Positions 1-7,773 of a stretch of DNA of 64,000 bases are shown in pieces. The position numbers and the translations under genes were made by a program. Under the pieces are notes generated by a model. That model did not search any database. It was not told where the DNA came from and was given only the letters and a program-made list of their open reading frames with translations. This DNA comes from Hyphococcus sp. (GTDB taxonomy: Bacteria; Pseudomonadota; Alphaproteobacteria; Caulobacterales; Parvularculaceae): NCBI GenBank assembly GCA_028284345.1, contig JANQRY010000008.1, positions 372,001-436,000 on the forward strand, given 5' to 3'. Position 1 is the first letter of the stretch. Every line of letters begins with the position of its first letter.

Positions 1-1
1 C

Positions 2-925
2 GCGGATCGAGACGTCAAACGGGACGCCCCACGCGAGGCTGAAGCGGACGCGCAAGAGACTTACGCCGATTACGCCGACGACCGTCGGGGCCGCGAAACG
101 CGCGATGACTATGAGCGCGATCGCGACCGGGACTACGCCCGTGACTATGATCGGGCGCGCGATTACGACCGCGATCACTATGATGCGCGCGCGCGCGACG
201 AACGCGATTATGATGACGAGTTGATCCCGGGCGAGGCGACCGTTCTCGACGCCGACTGGGAAGACGTGGACGACGGAACGGGGCCGCGCTTCGGCCGGCG
301 CATCCGCGAGGAACGCCGCCGGGCGACGGCGCTGGCGCGTCTTGAGGACGTGCGCCGCTACGAGCCCGATATGCTCGATGAAGAATTCTTCCGCTCCTTG
401 CGCGTCACGCCGCACGAACTGGAAAAAGCCGTGCGCAAGGCGCGCCGCCGGGCCGAAGCCCGCGACAAAAACCGCCTGACGCCGTGGCGCGCTTTCGGCT
501 GGTCAGCCTGGGTCGCCGCTGTCGCCGGCGCGGCCTATGCGGTCGTCGCCTATCGCGACGAGATTGTGAAAGCCGCGCCCAACGCAGCCGAAGCCTACGC
601 CGTCGTCGGCATCGAGACCGATCCGTTCGGGCTCAAGATCGAGAATGTCAGCCATCGCCTCGCCATGTCCACGGGCGGGCCGATGATCGAAATCTCCGGC
701 GCCCTGCGCAATCGCGGCGAGGAGGCGCTCGACGCGCCCCTCCTCCAGGCCGAAGCGCTCGGCCCCCGGGGCGAGCTGCTCGCCCGCTGGACCTTCAAGC
801 CGGAGCAGGCGAGCGTTGACGGCAACGGCGTCGTCGCGTTCACGACGCGCAACGCCGCGCCGGAAGGGGTGGCGGAAGTCGCCCTCTCCTTCGCCCCCGG
901 ACAAAGCGTCGCCGCGCCGCAGTAA
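2..925 (+). CDS. Zinc-ribbon/DUF3426-type membrane protein, 5' end outside window
   Basis: The reading frame is open to the left edge, so the N-terminus is missing. The visible part starts with a low-complexity stretch rich in Arg, Asp and Tyr (roughly positions 100-215). A basic segment follows, then one membrane segment (around 'WSAWVAAVAGAAYAVVA', about 490-550). The C-terminal domain of about 90 residues has a pattern typical of DUF3426 ('GPMIEISGALRNRGEEALDAP'), found in alphaproteobacterial proteins that carry an MJ0042-type zinc ribbon at the missing N-terminus. The family is uncharacterised and probably envelope-associated. The call rests on the C-terminal domain and topology; the zinc ribbon itself is not visible here. 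Confidence 0.7.
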   Translation, partial: ADRDVKRDAPREAEADAQETYADYADDRRGRETRDDYERDRDRDYARDYDRARDYDRDHYDARARDERDYDDELIPGEATVLDADWEDVDDGTGPRFGRRIREERRRATALARLEDVRRYEPDMLDEEFFRSLRVTPHELEKAVRKARRRAEARDKNRLTPWRAFGWSAWVAAVAGAAYAVVAYRDEIVKAAPNAAEAYAVVGIETDPFGLKIENVSHRLAMSTGGPMIEISGALRNRGEEALDAPLLQAEALGPRGELLARWTFKPEQASVDGNGVVAFTTRNAAPEGVAEVALSFAPGQSVAAPQ

Positions 926-931
926 TTTTCT

Positions 932-963
932 CCGCTTATCCCGGCTTGCGCCGGAATGAGCGG
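932..963. repeat. REP-like palindrome between the DUF3426 gene and hpt
   Basis: This is an imperfect palindrome of the type CCGCTtATcCCGGC - loop - GCCGGaATgAGCGG. The same core recurs at 7685-7771 and 62219-62305. It lies immediately after the upstream stop codon and argues against the ATG at 956 as the hpt start, because that would place the repeat inside the coding sequence. Confidence 0.75.
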
Positions 964-979
964 GATATTACACCGCCCC

Positions 980-1492
980 ATGCGCACTCTTTACGACGAA
1001 GCGGCCATCGCCAACCGCATTGACGAAATGGCGCGGCAGATGAGAGAAGATCTGCCTGCGGACTTTTTGATGGCGCCGGTGCTCACCGGCGCCTTTATTT
1101 TCGCCGCAGACTTGTTGCGCCGCCTTTACGCCCACGGCGCCGATCCGCTGGTCGATTTCGTGCAGCTTTCCTCTTACGGCGGCGCGCGGTCATCCTCGGG
1201 CGTCGTCACGCTGCTCAAGGACTTTTCCGTCGACGTCAAGGACCGGCACGTCTTGCTCGTCGACGACGTCCTCGACACCGGACGGTCCTTGCATTTCGGC
1301 AAAGGCATGATCGAGGATCGCGGCGCCGCGTCGGTGAAACTCTGCGTCCTCGTCAAAAAACTGACCGGCCACGCCGACGACCTCCACTGCGACTATATCG
1401 GCTTCGAAGCCGGCCCCGACGACTTCCTCGTCGGCTACGGCATGGACGACGGCGCAAAAAAACGCGGGGTTCCGTTTATCGGGGCCGGGTGA
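980..1492 (+). CDS. hpt: Hypoxanthine phosphoribosyltransferase
   Basis: This is a purine-salvage enzyme that transfers the phosphoribosyl group of PRPP to hypoxanthine or guanine in the cytosol. The type I phosphoribosyltransferase signature 'HVLLVDDVLDTGRSL' is present near residue 90, and the early 'VLTGAFIFAADLLR' and 'FVQLSSYGG' segments match the family. At 170 residues it has normal length. An ATG at 956 is in frame, but the intervening codons are intergenic repeat, so the ATG at 980 (MRTLYDEAAI) is preferred. The gene is probably monocistronic or reads on from the upstream membrane-protein gene. Confidence 0.9.
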   Translation: MRTLYDEAAIANRIDEMARQMREDLPADFLMAPVLTGAFIFAADLLRRLYAHGADPLVDFVQLSSYGGARSSSGVVTLLKDFSVDVKDRHVLLVDDVLDTGRSLHFGKGMIEDRGAASVKLCVLVKKLTGHADDLHCDYIGFEAGPDDFLVGYGMDDGAKKRGVPFIGAG

Positions 1493-1550
1493 GGGCGGAG
1501 ACGGCGTTCATCTGAAACGCGCGGTTGAACAGCGCCGCCGAATAAGACCT

Positions 1551-1568
1551 ATTTGTATCAATACAAAT
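1551..1568. promoter_or_regulatory. Perfect 8+2+8 palindrome, operator candidate
   Basis: ATTTGTAT-CA-ATACAAAT is a perfect inverted repeat ending 16 bases upstream of the ATG of the ABC membrane-domain gene. Its AT-rich sequence stands out from the surroundings. A TetR- or MarR-type operator overlapping the promoter is the simplest reading, but no regulator gene is adjacent. Confidence 0.5.
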
Positions 1569-1584
1569 CAGGCTTGGCAGGGCG

Positions 1585-2445
1585 ATGTTTCGAGACAAAA
1601 AACTATCCATTGGTTCGCTTATCCGCACGTTTTGGCTCCAGGTTGGCGTGACCTGGGGGCTGACGCTGTTCGAGACCTTTATTTTGGTGTCTTTGCCGCT
1701 CCTGATCGGCCACGCGATTGACGGCCTGTTGAACGAGAACTGGACGCCTTTTCTTTGGCTCGCAATCGCAATGGCGGTGTTGCTAGCCGCCAGTGTTGGA
1801 CGACGGCTCTACGATACGCGCGCCTATGGCCGGATGCGGGTTGAATTGGGCGCGGCGGTTGTGGAGAAGGCGCAAAACGGGCCCGTCTCAACGGCGAATG
1901 CAAGACTCGAGATGAGCCGCGAACTGGTCTCGTTTTTAGAAACAGAGGCGCCCGTTGTCATTATGGCCGTCCTGCAAGTCGTGGTTTCGGTCGCCATTCT
2001 TTATTCTTTTCACGGACTTTTAGCGGCGACGGCGGCGGGGGCGTCCCTGACGGCGCTTATTACTTACGGCGTTTCGAGCGGGCGTTTTTTCCGGCTTAAC
2101 GGCGAATTGAACGCTCAGTCAGAGAAGCAGGTCTCCGTTCTCGAAGGCGGCGTTAAAGCGGCGATCAGCGCCCATCTGTCGGCGCTGCGCCGTCATGAGG
2201 TTCGCCTCTCTGATACGGAAGCGGTTGTCTACGGTCTTATTTTCGTCGTCTTGCTAGCGATGCTCGGTTTCAACCTCTGGTTTGCTTCTACGCAACTAAC
2301 GGCGACGCCAGGACAGATCTTTTCAATCGTAAGCTATTCATATGAGTTTATTGAGTCCGCCGTCATGCTGCCCGCCGCGCTTCAGAGCTTGACCCGAATT
2401 TCGGAAATCACACAGCGGATAAATCAGTTATCTCATCAACCATGA
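1585..2445 (+). CDS. ABC transporter six-transmembrane-domain protein without ATPase
   Basis: The 286-residue protein resembles the membrane half of a type I ABC exporter. Predicted hydrophobic segments lie at about 20-42, 55-72, 121-140, 144-162, 212-232 and 243-262, and the C-terminal 'LTRISEITQRINQ' resembles the linker that normally precedes a nucleotide-binding domain. No Walker A or ABC signature follows, and no ATPase gene is nearby. Proteins of this kind are annotated as ABC transporter six-transmembrane domain proteins of unknown role. Base composition is more AT-rich than the flanks. The palindrome 16 bases upstream suggests repressor control. The stop codon overlaps the ATG of a 36-codon reading frame. 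Confidence 0.7.
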   Translation: MFRDKKLSIGSLIRTFWLQVGVTWGLTLFETFILVSLPLLIGHAIDGLLNENWTPFLWLAIAMAVLLAASVGRRLYDTRAYGRMRVELGAAVVEKAQNGPVSTANARLEMSRELVSFLETEAPVVIMAVLQVVVSVAILYSFHGLLAATAAGASLTALITYGVSSGRFFRLNGELNAQSEKQVSVLEGGVKAAISAHLSALRRHEVRLSDTEAVVYGLIFVVLLAMLGFNLWFASTQLTATPGQIFSIVSYSYEFIESAVMLPAALQSLTRISEITQRINQLSHQP

Positions 2446-2552
2446 AAGCCGCCATAGACGCCTATGAACGCAGTCTGGCCAATGAACGCTCACACGATTC
2501 AAATCCGGCTCAGTACATGCGCTTTCAATTCGATAGCAGGTACTGTTTGTAA
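2442..2552 (+). CDS. Possible 36-residue reading frame coupled to the ABC membrane gene
   Basis: An ATG overlaps the TGA of the preceding gene in an ATGA arrangement and opens a short frame starting MKAAIDAYERSLANERS and ending at a TAA. The overlap is typical of translational coupling. The frame could be a real microprotein or the stump of a longer gene destroyed by rearrangement. No family is recognised and there is no independent support. Confidence 0.25.
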   Translation: MKAAIDAYERSLANERSHDSNPAQYMRFQFDSRYCL

Positions 2553-2563
2553 GGCGGATTACT

Positions 2564-3094
2564 TCATCCGATTTTTTGAACGGCGTACCAATGTTCTTTA
2601 ATTCTACAGATTGCGGTAACGGGGCCAGTTGCTTTGTTTCGCTCCAGCCATTCAAGTGAACGATCATCGCATTTATCGAATAAGGCTTTGTTCTCCTCCC
2701 TATCGGGCGGCAACAGTGGCTTGCTTATGTATATAACGCTGACAATCGTCCAATAGTCGTTTGTGCTGTATCTCCTGAGTACGATGTTAATTTCATCCCG
2801 GCCGCCTTCGGAGCGAGGAAAAAAATCAATAGACTCAATCGGAATTTTTTTGCGAAGTCGTTTTATAAAGCGCTCATTCGCGGCCGTTTCGTTTGAAGGG
2901 TCTCTTGCCGGAATGCGCGTAAATTCAGTGAACGGGGCTGGATAAGACAGTACAATTTCGACAAAGGCGTCCGTTTGATTTTCGTATAAGGCAGCGGCAT
3001 CGAGAATACTAAGTCTGTCGTTCGTTGAATCGCAGGCAACAAGGGTCATCGGTATCAAAATGGCGATTAACCGAATTAAAATATGATGTCCCAT
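2564..3094 (-). CDS. Small lipoprotein of unknown function
   Basis: The 176-residue product begins with a lipoprotein signal peptide (MGHHILIRLIAILIPMTLVAC) whose lipobox is LVAC with the acylated Cys at residue 21. The mature part is soluble and mixed alpha/beta-like, with Cys residues in 'DKCDDRSLEWLERNK' and 'AICRIKEHW'. The start at 3094 is chosen over an ATG 12 codons upstream because of the signal peptide and an AAGG-type ribosome site. Codon use is AT-rich compared with the flanking core genes, which suggests acquired DNA. No homologous family is recognised. Confidence 0.55.
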   Translation of the reverse strand: MGHHILIRLIAILIPMTLVACDSTNDRLSILDAAALYENQTDAFVEIVLSYPAPFTEFTRIPARDPSNETAANERFIKRLRKKIPIESIDFFPRSEGGRDEINIVLRRYSTNDYWTIVSVIYISKPLLPPDREENKALFDKCDDRSLEWLERNKATGPVTAICRIKEHWYAVQKIG

Positions 3095-3370
3095 GGAGCC
3101 TTGTAAAAATACGAGCGCCGACAAAAACAAATTCAGCCAAATCTATAACAGGCTTCGATGACGTAAATCTTAATCGCTGCCGCTAGCAACGAGCGGACCT
3201 TCACCGACATGAGTTTTCGTTTTCTTCACTGTAGATTGCAGATGGTGCGTCAATACCGGTTTTTGGCGATCAATTGCCAAATTTCGAATTTAGCGGAAAC
3301 GGCTGAGCGGATAAATCAGCCATTCAGCCAATCGGGCGCGCGGAGAACAAAAGCCCGGCGCTCACACGCC

Positions 3371-5800
3371 CTAAAACCGCTCCAAGAGCCGCTCCAGATA
3401 GTCGATCTCTTCGTCGTCGCGGCCGGGTTCGCCGAGGCGTTCGCGGAGTTGTTCAATGATAGCGCGGGTGCGGGCGGCGTCGGTTTCTTCGGGCACGTCG
3501 ACGCCGGCGCCATAGGCGTCGCCCGCCGGGCGGCCGAGGGGGTCCGTGCCGCCGCCGCGCGGTTCGCCGTTCTCGCCGGCGCCAGCCTGGCGCATTTCCT
3601 CCTCAGCGAGACCTTCCGCGCCGTCGCGCATATTGGCGATGGCGCGCTCCATGGCGTCGGCGGCGGCGTCGAAATCGCCTTCGCGCAGGGCCGCTTCCGC
3701 ATCGCGCATTTCGTTGCGCGCCCGGCCCATGGCCCGGGCCGCGTCGCCGTCGGGGTCGAGTTCGCCGCCGCCGCCCTGTAGCTCGTCGATGAGATCGTCG
3801 AGGTCGCCGCCGAGCGCCCCTTGCTGCTCGGCAAGATCGCCGCCGCCCTCTTCGCCCTCTCCCTTGCGTTCCCGCTCGAAGGCTTCGTCGGCAAGTTCCC
3901 GTTGACGGCCGATGAGATCGCCGGCCTCGCCGGAGGGGCCCGCGTCGCCCGGCGCGCCGGAACCGGACCCGCCGCCGCCCCCGCCGCTCTGAGAGAGCCG
4001 CAGATTGTTGAGGATGTTTTCAAGCTCCGACAGCATCTGGCGCGCCGCATTGCCGGCGCCCGACTGGGCGAGATCGCGAATGGCGTCGAGCATTTCATCG
4101 AGATTGGATTTGTCGATCTGCTGGCTGTCGCCGCCGCTTTCGGTTTGCCGGCTTTGCTGACCCGATTGCGCCAGCGCGGCGAGATAGTCGTCCATGGCCT
4201 GACGCAGCTCTTCGGTGAGGCGCGCGATTTCTTCGTCGTCGGCGCCGCGTTCGATGGCTTCGCGCAAGGCTTCTTCGGCCGCTTCCAGTCGTTGGCGCGC
4301 AAGCTCCAGCGCCTCGTCTTCAAGCTGCAGCGCCAGCGGCCAGAACTTTTCAACCGCGTCGTCAAAGCCTTCGCCGTCCTGACGCATGACCCGCCAGAAC
4401 GCAGCGCGCAGGAGGAGGAAATCCGTCGTCCGGTCGAAAAACACTTCCGGCGCCATAGTGACGGCGTCGAAGCTTCTGCCCGCCCGGCGCCAGTCGTCAG
4501 GGGCGACGGCGAGGGTCTGGCGCTGCTCGACAACGGCGCGGGCCAGCGGGTTGAAGAAGCGGCGGGCGGGAAGGTCCATAACCGCGTCTTCCGACGCGCC
4601 GGTCTGGCCGGCGCCGTCCTCAACGACAATCCGTGCAAGGACGGTAAGGCCGGCCCAGGGGTCGGCCTGAAGGTCGAGCGTTACGGACCGCTCGCCGGCG
4701 CCGGCGCCCGGGCCGCCGAGATCGACGATGCGGATTTCGTTCAGCGACTCGCCGTCGAAATCCGGGAAGTCGAGCGGGCGTTCCTGTTCGGGATCGAGCC
4801 GCATTTCAAGCCGCGCCGCGGCGACGCCGTAATCGTCTTCGGCGATGTAGGAAAAGGCGACAAGCGCGTTGTCATTGGCGCCGGGCGCCGCGCCCCATGC
4901 GACAAGCGGCGGCGCGTCGGCAAGGACGCCAATGGGCCAGCGCACGGTCGCGCCGTTGAGTTTCAGGGTCAGCAGGCCGCTTTCGTTGAGCACAAGCTCG
5001 CCGCGGGCGGCGGTTTTTTCACGCAGGAAATCCGCGCGCGTTTCGCTCGCTTCGCCGGTGAACCGTAAGGCGTGACGTCCGCGCCCGTTGATCTGCGCAA
5101 CGATGCGCGCGCCCTGGGGCGCGTTCACCTGTTCGGCGAGCCCGGATTTTTCCTCGCCCGCGCGCATGAGATAAATCGGCGCGCGCCCCGTATAGGCCGG
5201 CGGCTCGATCCATAAATCCGCAACGGCGGTTCCGAAAGCGCCGGCGCCAGGCGTAGCGACGCCGGCGAGCCGCGCGCGCCATTGATCGCCGGCTGCGACG
5301 AAGGCGATCGCCAGCGCGCCCAGCATCAGATAGCGAACCCCGTATGGATCGCGCGGCGTCAGCGTGTCGCGCGGGGGTTGAAGCCGCGCGGCGCGGGCGC
5401 GTTCCGCGCTGGCGTTGAGATGCGCGCGCCATAAGGGGCTCGCCGCAAGGGCCGGGTCGCTCGGGACATCGTCAAGGGACTGGAGCGGCGCATGAGCAAG
5501 ACGCGCGTCGCCTTCTATGCGCGCCTGGGCCGCGCGCCGGGACGGCCAGCGCAAGGGCTTAAGATCGCGCCAGACGCAGACGCCAAGGGCGCCGGCGCCC
5601 AAGGCGAGGGCGATCCAGTGAAGCCATGCGGGCGTTTTCGACCAGAACCCAAGCAGGGCGAAAATGATAAAGACGGCGACGACGCCGAGGGCCGGCAGGA
5701 TTGCAGGGGCCAGCCGCTCCCAGTAAAGGACAAGGCGCGCGGCAAGAATACGAAAAGCGCCCGAAGGACGGGGCGCGCGATGTGCCAACTCGGTCGTCAT
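3371..5800 (-). CDS. TIGR02302/DUF4175 family membrane protein
   Basis: This is a large (809-residue) inner-membrane protein of the alphaproteobacterial DUF4175/TIGR02302 family, whose function is unknown. Membrane segments lie at about 31-53, 58-77 and 154-171. A long predicted extracytoplasmic region containing 'DLWIEPPAYTGRAPIYL' follows. The C-terminal 350 residues are highly charged and low in complexity (Gln, Glu, Gly and Ala rich, with a Gly/Ser tract near 'QSGGGGGGSGSG') and likely form coiled coil. Length is normal for the family. In many alphaproteobacteria it lies next to lysA, as it does here with only the small DUF5658 gene between. Confidence 0.8.
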   Translation of the reverse strand: MTTELAHRAPRPSGAFRILAARLVLYWERLAPAILPALGVVAVFIIFALLGFWSKTPAWLHWIALALGAGALGVCVWRDLKPLRWPSRRAAQARIEGDARLAHAPLQSLDDVPSDPALAASPLWRAHLNASAERARAARLQPPRDTLTPRDPYGVRYLMLGALAIAFVAAGDQWRARLAGVATPGAGAFGTAVADLWIEPPAYTGRAPIYLMRAGEEKSGLAEQVNAPQGARIVAQINGRGRHALRFTGEASETRADFLREKTAARGELVLNESGLLTLKLNGATVRWPIGVLADAPPLVAWGAAPGANDNALVAFSYIAEDDYGVAAARLEMRLDPEQERPLDFPDFDGESLNEIRIVDLGGPGAGAGERSVTLDLQADPWAGLTVLARIVVEDGAGQTGASEDAVMDLPARRFFNPLARAVVEQRQTLAVAPDDWRRAGRSFDAVTMAPEVFFDRTTDFLLLRAAFWRVMRQDGEGFDDAVEKFWPLALQLEDEALELARQRLEAAEEALREAIERGADDEEIARLTEELRQAMDDYLAALAQSGQQSRQTESGGDSQQIDKSNLDEMLDAIRDLAQSGAGNAARQMLSELENILNNLRLSQSGGGGGGSGSGAPGDAGPSGEAGDLIGRQRELADEAFERERKGEGEEGGGDLAEQQGALGGDLDDLIDELQGGGGELDPDGDAARAMGRARNEMRDAEAALREGDFDAAADAMERAIANMRDGAEGLAEEEMRQAGAGENGEPRGGGTDPLGRPAGDAYGAGVDVPEETDAARTRAIIEQLRERLGEPGRDDEEIDYLERLLERF

Positions 5801-5924
5801 ACTTCTTGCACAATACCCGCGCGAGGGCGCGCCGTCGATGCGCGGGGCGCTCGGAATATCGAATTCGGGGCTCGCGCGGGCGCGCCTTGCCGATGGTTAA
5901 CGGTTAACGGGGCGGGGTTACGGC

Positions 5925-6299
5925 TTGGTTTGGTCACTGGCGACAAGTACGCGCCGCCGCCGACTGGCGCGAGACGCCGCCCATTCGCGGGCGTCATGGG
6001 CGCGCCGCTGGGTCGCCGCCGCGGTCGTGATCATCTATAATTTTGTCGGCGCCGCCGACATCTATTCCACGATCTACGCGCTCGATATCGGCGCCGGGAC
6101 GGAGGCCAATCCGGTGGTCCGCGCCATGATGGAACACGCCGGCGATGGCTGGGTGCTCGGCAAGCTCGCGCTGCAGGCGGTGATCAGCGTCATGGTGTTG
6201 TGGTTCCCCCACTGGATCGTCATCGGGTTCTTCTCCCTGGCGATCACGGGCAATGCGTTGGTGGTTTATAATAATCTCGCGATTGCCGGGCTGGTTTAG
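5925..6299 (+). CDS. DUF5658-type small integral membrane protein
   Basis: The protein has about 124 residues with three or four membrane segments ('WVAAAVVIIYNFVGAADIYSTIYAL', 'LALQAVISVMVLWF', 'WIVIGFFSLAITGNALVVYNN'). The motif 'ADIYSTIYALDIGAGTEANPVVRAMM' is characteristic of DUF5658 proteins, which have no known function. There is no in-frame ATG near the start; TTG at 5925 is chosen because the alternative GTG at 6027 would cut into the first membrane helix. A TTAACGGTTAAC tandem lies just upstream at 5896-5907. Its last bases overlap the end of lysA on the other strand by 3 nt. Confidence 0.6.
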   Translation: MVWSLATSTRRRRLARDAAHSRASWARRWVAAAVVIIYNFVGAADIYSTIYALDIGAGTEANPVVRAMMEHAGDGWVLGKLALQAVISVMVLWFPHWIVIGFFSLAITGNALVVYNNLAIAGLV

Positions 6300-7555
6300 G
6301 GAAGCCAGTCGGGCGTTGCTTCCAGCGCCGTTATGTCTTCATAGGTCGGGCGTCGGCGAATGATCGCATATTGATCGCCGTTGACGAGGACTTCCGGGAC
6401 GAGCGCGCGGGTGTTGTATTGCGACGCCTGCACCGCGCCATAGGCGCCGGCGGACATGATGGCGACGAGATCGCCGGCTTTGAGGGGCGCCATCTTGCGG
6501 TCTTTCGCGAAGCGGTCGCTCGATTCGCAGACCGGGCCGACAACATCGTAAACGGTTTCGCCGCCGCTGCTTTCAACGACAGGCCAGATCTCGTGAAAGG
6601 CGTCATACATGGCCGGACGCACGAGATCGTTCATGCCGGCGTCGATAATGAGAAATTTTTTCGCCTCGCCGTCCTTCACATAAAGAACGCGCGACAAAAG
6701 AATGCCGGCGTTGCCGGCGATCATGCGTCCCGGTTCGAAAATCAGTTTGACATTCAAGGGCGCCGTGACGCGCTTGATCATCTCCGCATAATCGTCCGGA
6801 TGCGGTGGAACGGCGCCTTCCCCATAGGGAATGCCCAGCCCCCCGCCGAGATCGAGCGTCTCTATCGCGCAGCCGTCGGCGCGCAGATCGGCGATCAGGC
6901 CGCCGATCTTGGTGAAGGCCGCTTCGAACGGCGCCAGGTCGTCGATCTGCGATCCGATATGGAGGTCGACGCCTTTAACGGCGACGCCTTTCATGGCGCG
7001 GGCTTTTGCGTAGAGGTCGCGTGCTTCGGCCCATGGCACGCCGAACTTGTCTTCTTTCTTGCCGGTAGAGATTTTTTCATGGCCGCCGGCGGCGACATCC
7101 GGGTTGATGCGGAGCGCAATCGGCGCTTGCGCGTTCCGCGCGCGCGCAATCTCGTCAATGGCGGCGAGTTCGGCCGCGGACTCTACATTGAACTGCAGGA
7201 TCCGCGCGTCCAGGCCCGCGGCGATTTCATCGCCGGTTTTGCCGACGCCGGAGAAAACAATTTTTTCCGGCGCGATACCGGCGGCTATCGCCCGCTGCAA
7301 TTCGCCGCCGGACACCACGTCCGCGCCGGCGCCTTCGCCGGCGAGAGTTTTTAAAACCGCGATGTTGGAGTTGGCTTTGACCGAATAGGCGACAAGAGCG
7401 TCGGCGCCGGCGAAGGCGTCGGCGAAAACGCGGAAATGGCGGCGCAGCGTCGCCTCCGAATAGACATAGGCCGGCGTGCCGACGGCGTCGGCGAGCGCGG
7501 TAAGATCCACGTCTTCGGCGAACAGCGCCCCGTCCCGATAGGCGAAATGATGCAT
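6296..7555 (-). CDS. lysA: Diaminopimelate decarboxylase
   Basis: This PLP enzyme converts meso-diaminopimelate to L-lysine, the last step of lysine synthesis. The PLP-lysine motif 'AYSVKANSN' is near residue 60; 'HIGSQI', the glycine loop 'LDLGGGLGIPYGEG', 'EPGRMIAGNAG' and the catalytic-Cys motif 'GPVCESSD' all occur in order. The length of 419 residues is typical. The ATG overlaps the TGA of the lptM-like gene by one base (TGATG), so the pair is almost certainly translationally coupled. It converges with the DUF5658 gene with a 3-nt overlap. Confidence 0.96.
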   Translation of the reverse strand: MHHFAYRDGALFAEDVDLTALADAVGTPAYVYSEATLRRHFRVFADAFAGADALVAYSVKANSNIAVLKTLAGEGAGADVVSGGELQRAIAAGIAPEKIVFSGVGKTGDEIAAGLDARILQFNVESAAELAAIDEIARARNAQAPIALRINPDVAAGGHEKISTGKKEDKFGVPWAEARDLYAKARAMKGVAVKGVDLHIGSQIDDLAPFEAAFTKIGGLIADLRADGCAIETLDLGGGLGIPYGEGAVPPHPDDYAEMIKRVTAPLNVKLIFEPGRMIAGNAGILLSRVLYVKDGEAKKFLIIDAGMNDLVRPAMYDAFHEIWPVVESSGGETVYDVVGPVCESSDRFAKDRKMAPLKAGDLVAIMSAGAYGAVQASQYNTRALVPEVLVNGDQYAIIRRRPTYEDITALEATPDWLP

Positions 7556-7665
7556 CAGAGAAGCGCGGCCTCTTCTTCGGGTTCCTCCGGCGGACGCAGC
7601 GGCGCCTTCTTGCCGCAGGCGGCGAGGAAGAGACTTGCTGCAAGAAGCGTGAAAAGAATTTTCAT
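7555..7665 (-). CDS. lptM: LptM-like small lipoprotein
   Basis: The 36-residue product is a lipoprotein: signal peptide MKILFTLLAASLFLAAC, lipobox LAAC with Cys at residue 17, then the 'CGKKAPLRPP' sequence that matches the short lipoprotein-attachment family (consensus CGxKGPL). In Escherichia coli the homologue LptM (YifL) stabilises the LptD/LptE translocon during disulfide maturation, and it also sits next to lysA (dapF-lysA region). The tail is short and acidic (EEPEEE). The stop overlaps the lysA start. Identification is by lipobox motif and gene neighbourhood; function in this organism is inferred. Confidence 0.85.
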   Translation of the reverse strand: MKILFTLLAASLFLAACGKKAPLRPPEEPEEEAALL

Positions 7666-7684
7666 TTGGCGTTCACCCTTTCAA

Positions 7685-7771
7685 CCGCTCATCCCGGCGC
7701 AGGCCGGGATCTTAGGAAATTCAAATACGATACCCGCCGCTCTGGATCCCGGCTTTCGCCGGGATAAGCGG
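7685..7771. repeat. 87-bp composite REP pair
   Basis: Two palindromes are spaced inside an 87-bp unit. The left one (CCGCTCATCCCGGC - GCCGGGAT) lies at 7685-7710 and the right one (ATCCCGGCTTTCGCCGGGATAAGCGG) at about 7745-7770. The outer ends are mutually inverted (CCGCT versus AGCGG). A second unit of equal length lies at 62219-62305 and shares the right palindrome almost exactly. It fills the gap between argH and the lptM-like gene. Confidence 0.8.
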
Positions 7772-7773
7772 AG

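Noticed and set aside
956-979. Earlier ATG for hpt
   Set aside because: The additional codons lie in and next to a REP-like palindrome, and the homologous N-terminus begins at 980.
3821-5068. A 415-residue reading frame opposite the DUF4175 gene
   Set aside because: Its composition is that of an antisense shadow; the minus-strand DUF4175 gene has membrane helices and family signatures.
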